This document shows, in pieces, positions 15,177 to 22,298 of a stretch of DNA of 43,354 nt. Origin of the DNA: Butyricicoccus pullicaecorum (GTDB lineage Bacteria; Bacillota; Clostridia; Oscillospirales; Butyricicoccaceae). The translations under genes and the position numbers were made by a program. The notes below the pieces were generated by a model. The model was not told the DNA's origin and did not search any database. It worked only from the letters and a program-made list of their open reading frames with translations. Where the stretch lies: contig JAFBIW010000016.1 in NCBI GenBank assembly GCA_021531865.1, positions 1-43,354 on the forward strand. Reading direction: 5' to 3'. Each line of letters starts with the position of its first letter. The first letter of the stretch is position 1.

Positions 15177-15989
15177 ATGGAAGAAAAACAGATCAAAGCG
15201 GTGGTATTCGACGTGGGCGGCACGCTGCTGACCTTTCAGGCGACCGAAGAGGCTGACCGGATGTACATCACACACACGATGGCGTACCTCAATCAGCACG
15301 GCATCCTCCTTGGCGCCGACCCGGACGAGGTGATGAAGCACATCGAAGCGGGCGCGAAGCGGTACAAGCGGTTCACGGAGGAGGATCTGATCGAACTGGA
15401 CTGCGACACGATCTGGAGAGACTACATGCTTTCCGGCTTCGACATCCCGTCCGAACAGCTCACAGGAATGGGGGAAACGCTCAGCTTCCTCTATGACATG
15501 GAAAAGCGCGAGCTTGCGCCCCGCGAGGGGCTGCACGAAACGCTCACGGCCCTGCGGGACCGGGGCTACCGGCTGGCCATCATCTCCAACGTCATGAGCA
15601 CGACGTACATCCCGCATTTCCTCCGCGAAAACGGAATTTCAGAGTTCTTTGAGGACATTCAAATGAGCAGTCTGTGCCGCATCCGGAAGCCCCGGCCCGA
15701 GATCTTCGGGCGGTCGCTCGCGGCGCTCGGCCTGACGAAAGAGGAGGTCGTTTACGTAGGAGATACGATTTCACGCGATATCCGCGGCGCGCGGGCAGCC
15801 GGCTGGCCGGTCATCCAGATCGACAATCCGGCGGCGTACCACCGGGATACCGCGTTTGTCGGGCAGTTCCCGCCCGACGCCCGGATCGAAAAGCTCGAAG
15901 AGCTCGTCGGTCTGCTGGATGCATGGCCTCCGGCGTGCATGAGAAAAGAGAACAGAGAGAAACTGGAAAGAAGGTGCAATTTGGAATGA
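15177..15989 (+). CDS. HAD-superfamily hydrolase (phosphatase)
   Basis: The 270-residue cytoplasmic HAD-IA type enzyme carries motif I VVFDVGGTLL (nucleophile Asp near residue 12; the second Asp of the usual DxD is Gly), motif II IISNV, motif III Lys in 'RIRKPRPEIF', and motif IV VYVGDTISRD. A helical cap lies between about residues 18 and 100. HAD enzymes of this type usually remove phosphate from small metabolites. The start follows GGAAAGGA; an upstream in-frame ATG at 15036 precedes the promoter and is rejected. The gene opens the operon of an ABC importer and overlaps the permease start by ATGA, tying hydrolase dosage to transport. Its sequence resembles the HAD half of the fusion protein at 22299. 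Confidence 0.9.
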   Translation: MEEKQIKAVVFDVGGTLLTFQATEEADRMYITHTMAYLNQHGILLGADPDEVMKHIEAGAKRYKRFTEEDLIELDCDTIWRDYMLSGFDIPSEQLTGMGETLSFLYDMEKRELAPREGLHETLTALRDRGYRLAIISNVMSTTYIPHFLRENGISEFFEDIQMSSLCRIRKPRPEIFGRSLAALGLTKEEVVYVGDTISRDIRGARAAGWPVIQIDNPAAYHRDTAFVGQFPPDARIEKLEELVGLLDAWPPACMRKENREKLERRCNLE

Positions 15990-17812
15990 GAAAAGTAACC
16001 ACTGAAAACTACTCAAAATCCAAACGGCTCAAGAATCAAATCAAAGCGGTTGTCACGAACCCGTACAACCTGATCGTGCTCGTCGCGATCATCCTGCTGG
16101 CCTATCTGATCCTGCTGCCGCTGCTCGACATGATCACAACGTCGTTCACCCTGTCGGCCAAGGACGCCCGCCGCATCCACGGCGACGTCGGTCAGTTCAC
16201 CCTGTATTACTGGCAGCGCCTGCTGGCCAGCAACCTGAGCAAATCCCTGCTGTACATCCCGCTGCGCAATTCGCTTCTGATTGCGTGCTGCGTTTCCTTC
16301 TTCGCCATCCTGCTCGGCTCGGTTCTGGCCTGGCTGATGGTCCGCACCGACCTGCCGTTCAAGGGCTTCTTCTCCACGGCGGTCATCATCCCTTACATGA
16401 TCCCCTCTTGGTGCAAGTCGCAGGCGTGGATCACGATGTTTAAAAACGAACGAATCGGCGGCGCGATGGGCTTCGTTCAGGGCGTCACCGGCTGGGCGCC
16501 GCCCGACTGGCTGGCCTACGGCCCGATCGCCATCGTCATTGTATTGACCCTTCATTATTACGCCTACGCCTACCTGCTGGTTTCGGCAGCCCTCAACTCG
16601 ATTAACTCCGAGCTCGAGGAAATGGGCGGCGTGCTCGGCGCCGGCAAGGCCACGATCCTGCGCCGCATCACCTTCCCGCTGGTTCTGCCGGCCATGCTCT
16701 CGGCCGTCATCCTGACCTTCTCGAAGTCGATCGGCACCTTCGGCGTCATCAACTTCCTGGGCAGCAAGGTCAACTTCTCGACCCTGTCCTCCATGCTGTA
16801 TTCGAACAGTAAATCCCAGAACACCCAGATGGCCTTCGCCATGGCGATCATCATGATCGCGATCGCGTCCATCACGGTCTTCGTCAACCAGCAGCTCATC
16901 GGCAAGCGCAAGTCCTACGCCACCATCGGCGGCAAGGGCGGCCGCTCCACCCCGATCAGCCTGGGCAAGCACAAGCCCATCATCACCGGCATCCTGCTCA
17001 TCTTCTTCGCGGTCGGCGTCATCATGCCGCTCGTCATTCTGGTGGCTGAGACCTTCATGCTGCAGGAGGGCAACTGGTCGCTGTCCAACATGACCCTGTA
17101 TTATTGGATCGGCGACGGCTCCAAGAAGGATATCATGGAAGGCCTGCCCGGCATCTTCCGCAACCCGAGCTTCCTGAACGCCCTGAAGAACTCGCTCGTC
17201 CTGACCTTCACGACCGCGATCTTCGGCACCATCTTCGGCCAGACCGCAGGCTATATCTGCGCGAAGGGCCGCGGCAAGGTGCACGGCGGCATTGTTGAGC
17301 AGCTCGTCTTCATCCCGTATCTGGTTCCGTCCATCGCGTTCGGCGCGATCTACCTGTCCATGTTCTCGGTTTCCCACGGCCCGATCCCCTCGCTCTACGG
17401 CACCTTCGCGCTGGTCGTCCTCGTTTCGGTCGTCAAGCACCTGCCGTTCGCGTCCCGCTCCGGTACCTCGAATATGCTGCAGATCAGCGGTGAGCTGGAG
17501 GAGGCGGCCACGATCGAGGGCGCAGGCTTCTTCAAGCGCTTCATCTCGATCGTCTTCCCGCTGGCCAAGGGCGGCTTCATCTCGGGCTTCATGCTCATCT
17601 TCGTATCCATTATGAAGGAACTGGACCTCATCATCCTGATCATCACCCCCAAGACCGCGACCCTGCCCTATCTGGCCTTCCAGTACCAGAACGGTAACTC
17701 CACGCAGGCGTCGAACGCCGTCGCCGTCGTCATGTTCTCCATCGTCTTCCTTGTTTACGCGCTGGCGAATATCTTTGGCGACGCCGATCTGGCCAAGTCC
17801 ATGGGCGGCTGA
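15986..17812 (+). CDS. ABC importer permease, fused double MetI-type (AfuB/FbpB-like)
   Basis: The 608-residue integral membrane protein joins two permease domains in one chain, each of about six helices, as in FbpB/AfuB importers. The cytoplasmic coupling (EAA) loops read 'EEMGGVLGAGKATILRRITFPL' (near 210) and 'LEEAATIEGAGFFKRFISIVFPL' (near 505), which contact the ATPase. ATG 15986 overlaps the HAD stop codon. Family members move ferric iron, hexose phosphates (AfuABC) or 2-aminoethylphosphonate; the neighbouring phosphatases point to a phosphorylated organic solute rather than iron, but sequence alone does not settle this. A non-terminating hairpin (17840-17864) separates it from the ATPase gene. 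Confidence 0.9.
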   Translation: MRKVTTENYSKSKRLKNQIKAVVTNPYNLIVLVAIILLAYLILLPLLDMITTSFTLSAKDARRIHGDVGQFTLYYWQRLLASNLSKSLLYIPLRNSLLIACCVSFFAILLGSVLAWLMVRTDLPFKGFFSTAVIIPYMIPSWCKSQAWITMFKNERIGGAMGFVQGVTGWAPPDWLAYGPIAIVIVLTLHYYAYAYLLVSAALNSINSELEEMGGVLGAGKATILRRITFPLVLPAMLSAVILTFSKSIGTFGVINFLGSKVNFSTLSSMLYSNSKSQNTQMAFAMAIIMIAIASITVFVNQQLIGKRKSYATIGGKGGRSTPISLGKHKPIITGILLIFFAVGVIMPLVILVAETFMLQEGNWSLSNMTLYYWIGDGSKKDIMEGLPGIFRNPSFLNALKNSLVLTFTTAIFGTIFGQTAGYICAKGRGKVHGGIVEQLVFIPYLVPSIAFGAIYLSMFSVSHGPIPSLYGTFALVVLVSVVKHLPFASRSGTSNMLQISGELEEAATIEGAGFFKRFISIVFPLAKGGFISGFMLIFVSIMKELDLIILIITPKTATLPYLAFQYQNGNSTQASNAVAVVMFSIVFLVYALANIFGDADLAKSMGG

Positions 17813-17839
17813 TCCCGCACACCTTTATGACAGCTTCCA

Positions 17840-17864
17840 CCCGGGCGTCCCCCCGGCGCCCGGG
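17840..17864 (+). other. Intra-operon hairpin between permease and ATPase
   Basis: An 8-bp stem CCCGGGCG/CGCCCGGG (17840-17847 with 17857-17864) without a T-run. It may stabilise the mRNA end or tune relative expression. Confidence 0.45.
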
Positions 17865-17895
17865 AACCCATTGAAAGAGAAATGGAGATAAGAAA

Positions 17896-19026
17896 ATGAG
17901 TAAGATTGAATTAAAGCACATTGATAAATACTACGGCAAGAACCACATCCTCAAGGACATCAACCTGACCATCGAGGACGGCGACTTCATGACCCTGCTC
18001 GGCCCCTCCGGCTGCGGCAAGACCACCACCCTGCGCGTCGTCTCCGGTCTGGAGAAGCCGCAGAACGGCTTCATCTACATGAACGGCAAGGAGATCGTCA
18101 ACGCGGCTGAGGCTCATTTCGAGCCGCCCGCGGCGCGCGGCCTGAACCTCGTGTTCCAGTCCTACGCCCTGTGGCCCCATATGACGGTCTATGAGAACGT
18201 CGCCTTCGGCCTGAAGATCAAGAAGACCCCCAAGGACGAGATCGACCGCCGCGTCGCCAGCGCGCTCGACCGTATGCAGATCGGCCAGTACGCCCAGCGC
18301 TATCCGACCGAGCTGTCCGGCGGCCAGCAGCAGCGTGTTGCGATCGCCCGCGCGATCGTTTCCGAGCCCAGCCTGCTCCTGTTCGACGAGCCGCTGTCCA
18401 ACCTGGACGCCAAGCTCCGCGTCGACATGCGTTCCGAGCTGAAGCGCCTGCACAAGGAGACCGGTTCGACCATCATCTACGTCACCCATGACCAGATCGA
18501 AGCGCTGACCATGTCCACCAAGATCGCGATCTTCTTCGAGGGCGTTCTGGTGCAGGTCGCGCCGCCGCTCGAGCTGTACAACAACCCGGCCGACCTGCGC
18601 GTTGCCGACTTCATCGGCAACCCGCGCATCAACTTCATCGACGGCAAGGGCAAGCTGGACGGCAAGGATCTGGTGGTCAAGACGGTCGACGGCGAGACCT
18701 TCCGCTTCGCGTCTGAAAACCTGGTCGAGGGCTTCCGCCCGTCGGGCGAGTTCGACGCGGTCATCGGCGTCCGTCCCGAGCAGGTCACCATCCACCGCAC
18801 CCGCAAGCATGACACCGACGTAGCCGCCAAGGTTTACACCGTCATGCCCGCCGGTTCCGAGACCATCGTAGATGTCATGGTCGGCAAGACCCGCATCACC
18901 ATCAAGGAGCTGGGCATCACCCATTACGAGCACGACGACATTGTTTACCTCGAGCTCAACCCGCAGAAGATGAACGTGTTCGACAAGGCTTCCAAGAAGC
19001 TCGTCAAGTACGCGGTCGTCGATTAA
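17896..19026 (+). CDS. ABC importer ATP-binding protein (AfuC/FbpC-like)
   Basis: The 376-residue ATPase powers the importer. Motifs are complete: Walker A GPSGCGKTT (~35-43), Q-loop FQSYALWPHM, signature LSGGQQQR (~140), Walker B LLLFDEP, D-loop SNLDAKLR and switch His in YVTHDQ. A C-terminal TOBE-type regulatory domain (about 240-376) is present, as in PotA/FbpC/MalK-type importers. It follows the permease by 83 nt and precedes the binding protein by 144 nt; a GC hairpin lies in each gap. Confidence 0.94.
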   Translation: MSKIELKHIDKYYGKNHILKDINLTIEDGDFMTLLGPSGCGKTTTLRVVSGLEKPQNGFIYMNGKEIVNAAEAHFEPPAARGLNLVFQSYALWPHMTVYENVAFGLKIKKTPKDEIDRRVASALDRMQIGQYAQRYPTELSGGQQQRVAIARAIVSEPSLLLFDEPLSNLDAKLRVDMRSELKRLHKETGSTIIYVTHDQIEALTMSTKIAIFFEGVLVQVAPPLELYNNPADLRVADFIGNPRINFIDGKGKLDGKDLVVKTVDGETFRFASENLVEGFRPSGEFDAVIGVRPEQVTIHRTRKHDTDVAAKVYTVMPAGSETIVDVMVGKTRITIKELGITHYEHDDIVYLELNPQKMNVFDKASKKLVKYAVVD

Positions 19027-19044
19027 ATCCCCTTCGTATTTGCT

Positions 19045-19068
19045 GCGGCGCATCGTCCGGTGCGCCGC
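19045..19068 (+). other. Intra-operon hairpin before the binding-protein gene
   Basis: A perfect 8-bp stem GCGGCGCA/TGCGCCGC (19045-19052 with 19061-19068) lacks a T-run. The 144-nt gap 19027-19170 also holds further GC-rich inverted repeats; such elements often protect the more abundant binding-protein mRNA. Confidence 0.4.
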
Positions 19069-19170
19069 GACAGATAGATTCCCCTGAGAAAGAATTTTTT
19101 GGCGCGCAAGCGCCGCGGCGCGGCCACGCACTGTTCCCGTGCGGCCGTGAAGAAAAAGGAGGAAGAAAGC

Positions 19171-20445
19171 ATGTTCACTAAGAGAAGATTGCTGGCTGCC
19201 CTGATGGCAGCGTCGATGCTCGCATCCCTGACCGCCTGCGGCGGCGGCGACGACGGCAGCGCGGATACCGGCAGCGCGGACGCAAGCGCGGACGCAGGTC
19301 AGACTGCGGACGCCGGCCCCCAGACCGTAGCCGACCTCAAGCCCGCCGAGGCCGACATGACCGAGTGGGAGACCGCTTCGGGCATCTGGAACTGGGACGA
19401 GACCGAGGATGAGCTGTACGAGAAGGCCAAGGAAGAGGGCAAGGTCGTTCTGTATTCGATCTCCTCCCGCTGCACCAAGATCGCGGACGCCTTCAACGAG
19501 GCCTATCCGGGCGTTACCTGCGAGCCGTTTGACATCTCGACGAACGAGCTGCTCGAGAAGGTCACCCGTGAGTATGACGCCGACATCCACACCGCCGACG
19601 TTGTCCACATCAAGGATCAGGACGGCTCCCTGTGGGAGGAATATGTCAAGGAAGGCATCTTCTACTGCTACCAGCCGACCGACATCATGAGCCACATCGA
19701 CCCCGAGCTGTACGCCACCGCGACCCCGCTGTACATCGAGCTGACCCAGCTCTTCTATAACACCGAGGCCAATCCGGATGGTTCTCCCGTCACCTCTCTG
19801 TGGGATCTGACCAAGCCCGAGTGGAAGGGCCGCATCACCATGCAGAACCCGATCGACAACCTGTCGTGGTCGTCCTGGATTACCGGCTTCACCAGTGAGG
19901 AGACCGCTGCCGCCCTCGAGGCCGAGTATAAGGAGGTCTTCGGTGAGGATCTCGTCCTGTCCGACGGCTGCGAGAACGCCGGCTATGAGTTCTTAAAGCG
20001 CCTGCATGACAATGAGCCTGTCTTCTGCTCGTCCTCTGACGAGTGCGCCGAGTCCGTCGGCACCAAGGGTCAGGCCAACCCGCCGATCGGCTTCAGCGCA
20101 TCCTCCAAGCTGCGCAAGAACAAGGACAACGATTGGGCCCTCTGCCCGGTCAACCTCACCCCGAACACCGGTATCCCCGCGATCAACACCCTGTACATCG
20201 TTGAGGGCTGTGAGCATCCGTACGCGGCCAAGCTGCTGACCCGCTTCATGATGGGCGGCACCGACGGTCAGTCCAAGGGCTACTCCCCGTTCAACACGCT
20301 GGGCGGCTGGCCGGTACGCGACGACATCGAGCCCGCGGAAGGCTCCACCCCGTATTCTGAGATCAATGTCGCTTCGTTCGATCCCACCTTCATTTACGAG
20401 AACATCGGTATCGTCACTGACTTCTGGACCATGCTCGGCCAGTAA
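19171..20445 (+). CDS. ABC importer substrate-binding lipoprotein (AfuA/FbpA-like)
   Basis: The 424-residue protein has a lipoprotein signal (lipobox SLTAC, residues about 21-25), a low-complexity Ser/Asp/Ala linker, and a periplasmic-binding fold of the iron(III)/hexose-phosphate/phosphonate cluster: 'GKVVLYSISSRCTKIADAFNEAYPGV' strand-helix start, 'VVHIKDQDGSLWEEYVKEG', and 'TSLWDLTKPEWKGRITMQNP', which is the family's hinge region. The paired Tyr ligands of ferric binding proteins near the C-terminus are not evident, weakly favouring an organic ligand. Start ATG follows AAAAAGGAGG. It is the last gene before a strong terminator. Confidence 0.9.
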   Translation: MFTKRRLLAALMAASMLASLTACGGGDDGSADTGSADASADAGQTADAGPQTVADLKPAEADMTEWETASGIWNWDETEDELYEKAKEEGKVVLYSISSRCTKIADAFNEAYPGVTCEPFDISTNELLEKVTREYDADIHTADVVHIKDQDGSLWEEYVKEGIFYCYQPTDIMSHIDPELYATATPLYIELTQLFYNTEANPDGSPVTSLWDLTKPEWKGRITMQNPIDNLSWSSWITGFTSEETAAALEAEYKEVFGEDLVLSDGCENAGYEFLKRLHDNEPVFCSSSDECAESVGTKGQANPPIGFSASSKLRKNKDNDWALCPVNLTPNTGIPAINTLYIVEGCEHPYAAKLLTRFMMGGTDGQSKGYSPFNTLGGWPVRDDIEPAEGSTPYSEINVASFDPTFIYENIGIVTDFWTMLGQ

Positions 20446-20491
20446 TTCAAAGCGTATTTTGTTCTCCTGATTTCCTCTCAGAGCAGGAAAC

Positions 20492-20532
20492 CAGCCGGCG
20501 GGCGGAATTTCCCGCCCGCCGGCTGTGTTTCT
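20492..20532 (+). terminator. Terminator of the HAD-ABC importer operon
   Basis: A perfect 14-bp stem (20492-20505 with 20512-20525) with a 6-nt loop is followed by TGTTTCTTC. Confidence 0.85.
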
Positions 20533-20760
20533 TCACTGAACCGTTGATTGTTGCAAAAACGTATATTTTTTGTTAATATGACGAATTTTCGCGCAACCTC
20601 TGTGCAAAAAGCACCGTTTCCTGTATGATAATAGGAGACGGCGCCGCAAATTCTCCCGCAAACCTGAATTTCGACCATATTCCGCCGGGGCAGACCCGCC
20701 GCCGGTGGTTTCTGAATACGTCCATGCGCCGCTGCGACAAAGAAAAGGAAGTGTTTTCTC
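20533..20760 (+). other. Upstream region of the membrane protein/LacI 2/EEP-HAD run
   Basis: This gap of about 230 nt is AT-richer than its surroundings and probably holds the promoter of the next operon. TATGATAAT (20624-20632) could be a -10, but no matching -35 is clear. No coding frame with a ribosome site was seen. Confidence 0.35.
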
Positions 20761-21186
20761 ATGTCTGAAGCGATGAAAACCCGCAAAAGCTCGACGCTGA
20801 TGGTAGGCTTCGTCCTCGCCATCCTGTTCAGCTTCATCTACGTTATTTTTTACAACCTGCTGACCGAGCCGCTCTACCGGTATCTGTCGATCCCGGGGAT
20901 GGATCTGCTGACCTCCTTCGTGCATTCGCTGATCGTCTCGGTGCTGGGCACGGCGGTGTGCTGCCTGTTCTTCTTCCAGCGGAAGAAGCGGCTGGTGCCG
21001 GTTGCCTACGCCTGGATGACGTTTTTCGTCCTGATCGCCTACCTGCTCAGCGCGTTTTACTTTGAGGGCGTGCGCCGCACGAACCTGCTGGCCGTCCTCT
21101 CGCTCTTCTGCCTCATGCCGCTGCTTGTGGGCAACCTGACCGCGTGGCTTCTGTACCGCCGGCTCGATCGCCCGACGGGCGACTGA
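20761..21186 (+). CDS. Small four-helix membrane protein, unknown function
   Basis: The 141-residue protein shows four hydrophobic segments (about 13-33, 48-72, 80-100 and 108-130), short polar loops with RRKK-type positive patches (QRKKRL, EGVRR), and a cytoplasmic tail RRLDRPTGD. I do not recognise a family. AAAGGAAG lies before the ATG. The LacI regulator 2 gene begins 19 nt after its stop, so the two are co-transcribed. It may be an accessory to transport or to MgtC-like activity in the locus, but nothing in the sequence shows this. Confidence 0.75.
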   Translation: MSEAMKTRKSSTLMVGFVLAILFSFIYVIFYNLLTEPLYRYLSIPGMDLLTSFVHSLIVSVLGTAVCCLFFFQRKKRLVPVAYAWMTFFVLIAYLLSAFYFEGVRRTNLLAVLSLFCLMPLLVGNLTAWLLYRRLDRPTGD

Positions 21187-21205
21187 GGGATGGGAGGACG
21201 AAACC

Positions 21206-22216
21206 ATGAAACGTGTTACGATCAAGGACGTTGCCGAGCGCGCCGGCGTCAGCTACGGCACCGTGTCCCGCGCCCTGTCCGACCATCCCGAGATCAGCGA
21301 AGCGACCAAGCGCCGCATCCGCGACCTGTGCGAGGAAATGGGCTATGTGCCCAATATGGCCGCGCGCGGACTGGTCAAGCAGTCCACGCAGGTCATCGGC
21401 CTGATCGTCCCCGACGTGTCCAACCCCTTCTTCTCTGAGATCGCGCTCGAAATCGAGATGACCGCCCGGGCCAAGGGGTATCACATTCTGGTCTGCAACA
21501 CCACTCGTTCGACCGAGTGGGAATACGAGGCCGCCGAGCAGCTCCTGCGCCAGCAGATCGACGGACTCATCATCTCGCCGGTCACGCCCGAGAGCATGGC
21601 GCGCGTGCAGGAGCTGTGCGGCTCGCTGCCGCTCGTGTGCATGGGCGACAACCACAACGGCGGCTGCACCTACGTTTCTAATGACAACGTGCGCGGCGGC
21701 TACATCGGCGGCCGGTACCTGACCCAGCTCGGTCACCGTCAGATCGCCTTCATCGGCGGCCGCACGACGTCGAACACCAACCGCCTGCGTACCGAGGGCT
21801 TCCGCCGCGCGATGGCCGAGGCCGGATGCGAGGGCATCGTCGTCGAGTGTCCGCCCGAGATGGACGACAACCGGCGCTACAACGAGCTGGCCCACCAGTT
21901 TCTGGCCGCCCGCCCGCCCGTCACCGCCATTTTCTCCTATTCCGACCGCTTCGCGCTGGGCGTCATGCAGGCCGCGAGCGAGCTGGGGCTGCGCATCCCG
22001 GAGGATCTCTCCCTGCTGGGCTACGATAACATCGTCTACGCCAGCCTGCCCCGGATCAACCTGACCTCGATCTCCCACCACAAGCGCACGCTGGGACGGA
22101 TGGCGGTCAACCGCCTGATCGCCCGCATCGAGGGCGACACCGCCGAATATCATGACATTTTAGAGCCGGAACTCATCATTCGCGGCACTTGCCGCGGAAT
22201 TCGTTCCAGCCTGTAA
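21206..22216 (+). CDS. LacI-family transcriptional regulator 2
   Basis: The 336-residue repressor has the canonical N-terminal HTH 'VTIKDVAERAGVSYGTVSRAL', hinge 'PNMAARGLVKQSTQ', and an effector domain with 'VIGLIVPDVSNPFFSEIALEI' and 'TAIFSYSDRFALGVMQAASEL'. It is a paralog of regulator 1 at 12898: both begin MKRVTIKD, and the recognition helices are VSYGTVSRAL here and VSYATISRAL there, so they could read similar operators. GGGAGGACG precedes the ATG. It is embedded in an operon with a membrane protein and the EEP-HAD fusion enzyme, suggesting control of phosphate-ester catabolism. Confidence 0.93.
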   Translation: MKRVTIKDVAERAGVSYGTVSRALSDHPEISEATKRRIRDLCEEMGYVPNMAARGLVKQSTQVIGLIVPDVSNPFFSEIALEIEMTARAKGYHILVCNTTRSTEWEYEAAEQLLRQQIDGLIISPVTPESMARVQELCGSLPLVCMGDNHNGGCTYVSNDNVRGGYIGGRYLTQLGHRQIAFIGGRTTSNTNRLRTEGFRRAMAEAGCEGIVVECPPEMDDNRRYNELAHQFLAARPPVTAIFSYSDRFALGVMQAASELGLRIPEDLSLLGYDNIVYASLPRINLTSISHHKRTLGRMAVNRLIARIEGDTAEYHDILEPELIIRGTCRGIRSSL

Positions 22217-22251
22217 ATTTTCCTCCCGTTTTTTTGCCTATTCTGTACACT

Positions 22252-22279
22252 TGCGAAAAACGGGACGATATCGTAATAT
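22252..22279 (+). promoter_or_regulatory. Possible promoter and palindrome before the EEP-HAD gene
   Basis: TTGCGA (22252-22257) and TAATAT (22274-22279) are 16 bp apart. A 10-bp palindrome ACGATATCGT (22264-22273) fills the spacer and may be an operator, though its centre differs from the AAACGTTT sites. Confidence 0.4.
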
Positions 22280-22298
22280 ATTAGAATGGAGGCTGCGT

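Noticed and set aside
17896-19026. Iron(III) import as the sure function of the ABC importer
   Set aside because: The family covers iron, hexose phosphates and phosphonates. Neighbouring phosphatases and LacI-type operators, and no visible Tyr iron ligands, argue against a firm iron call.
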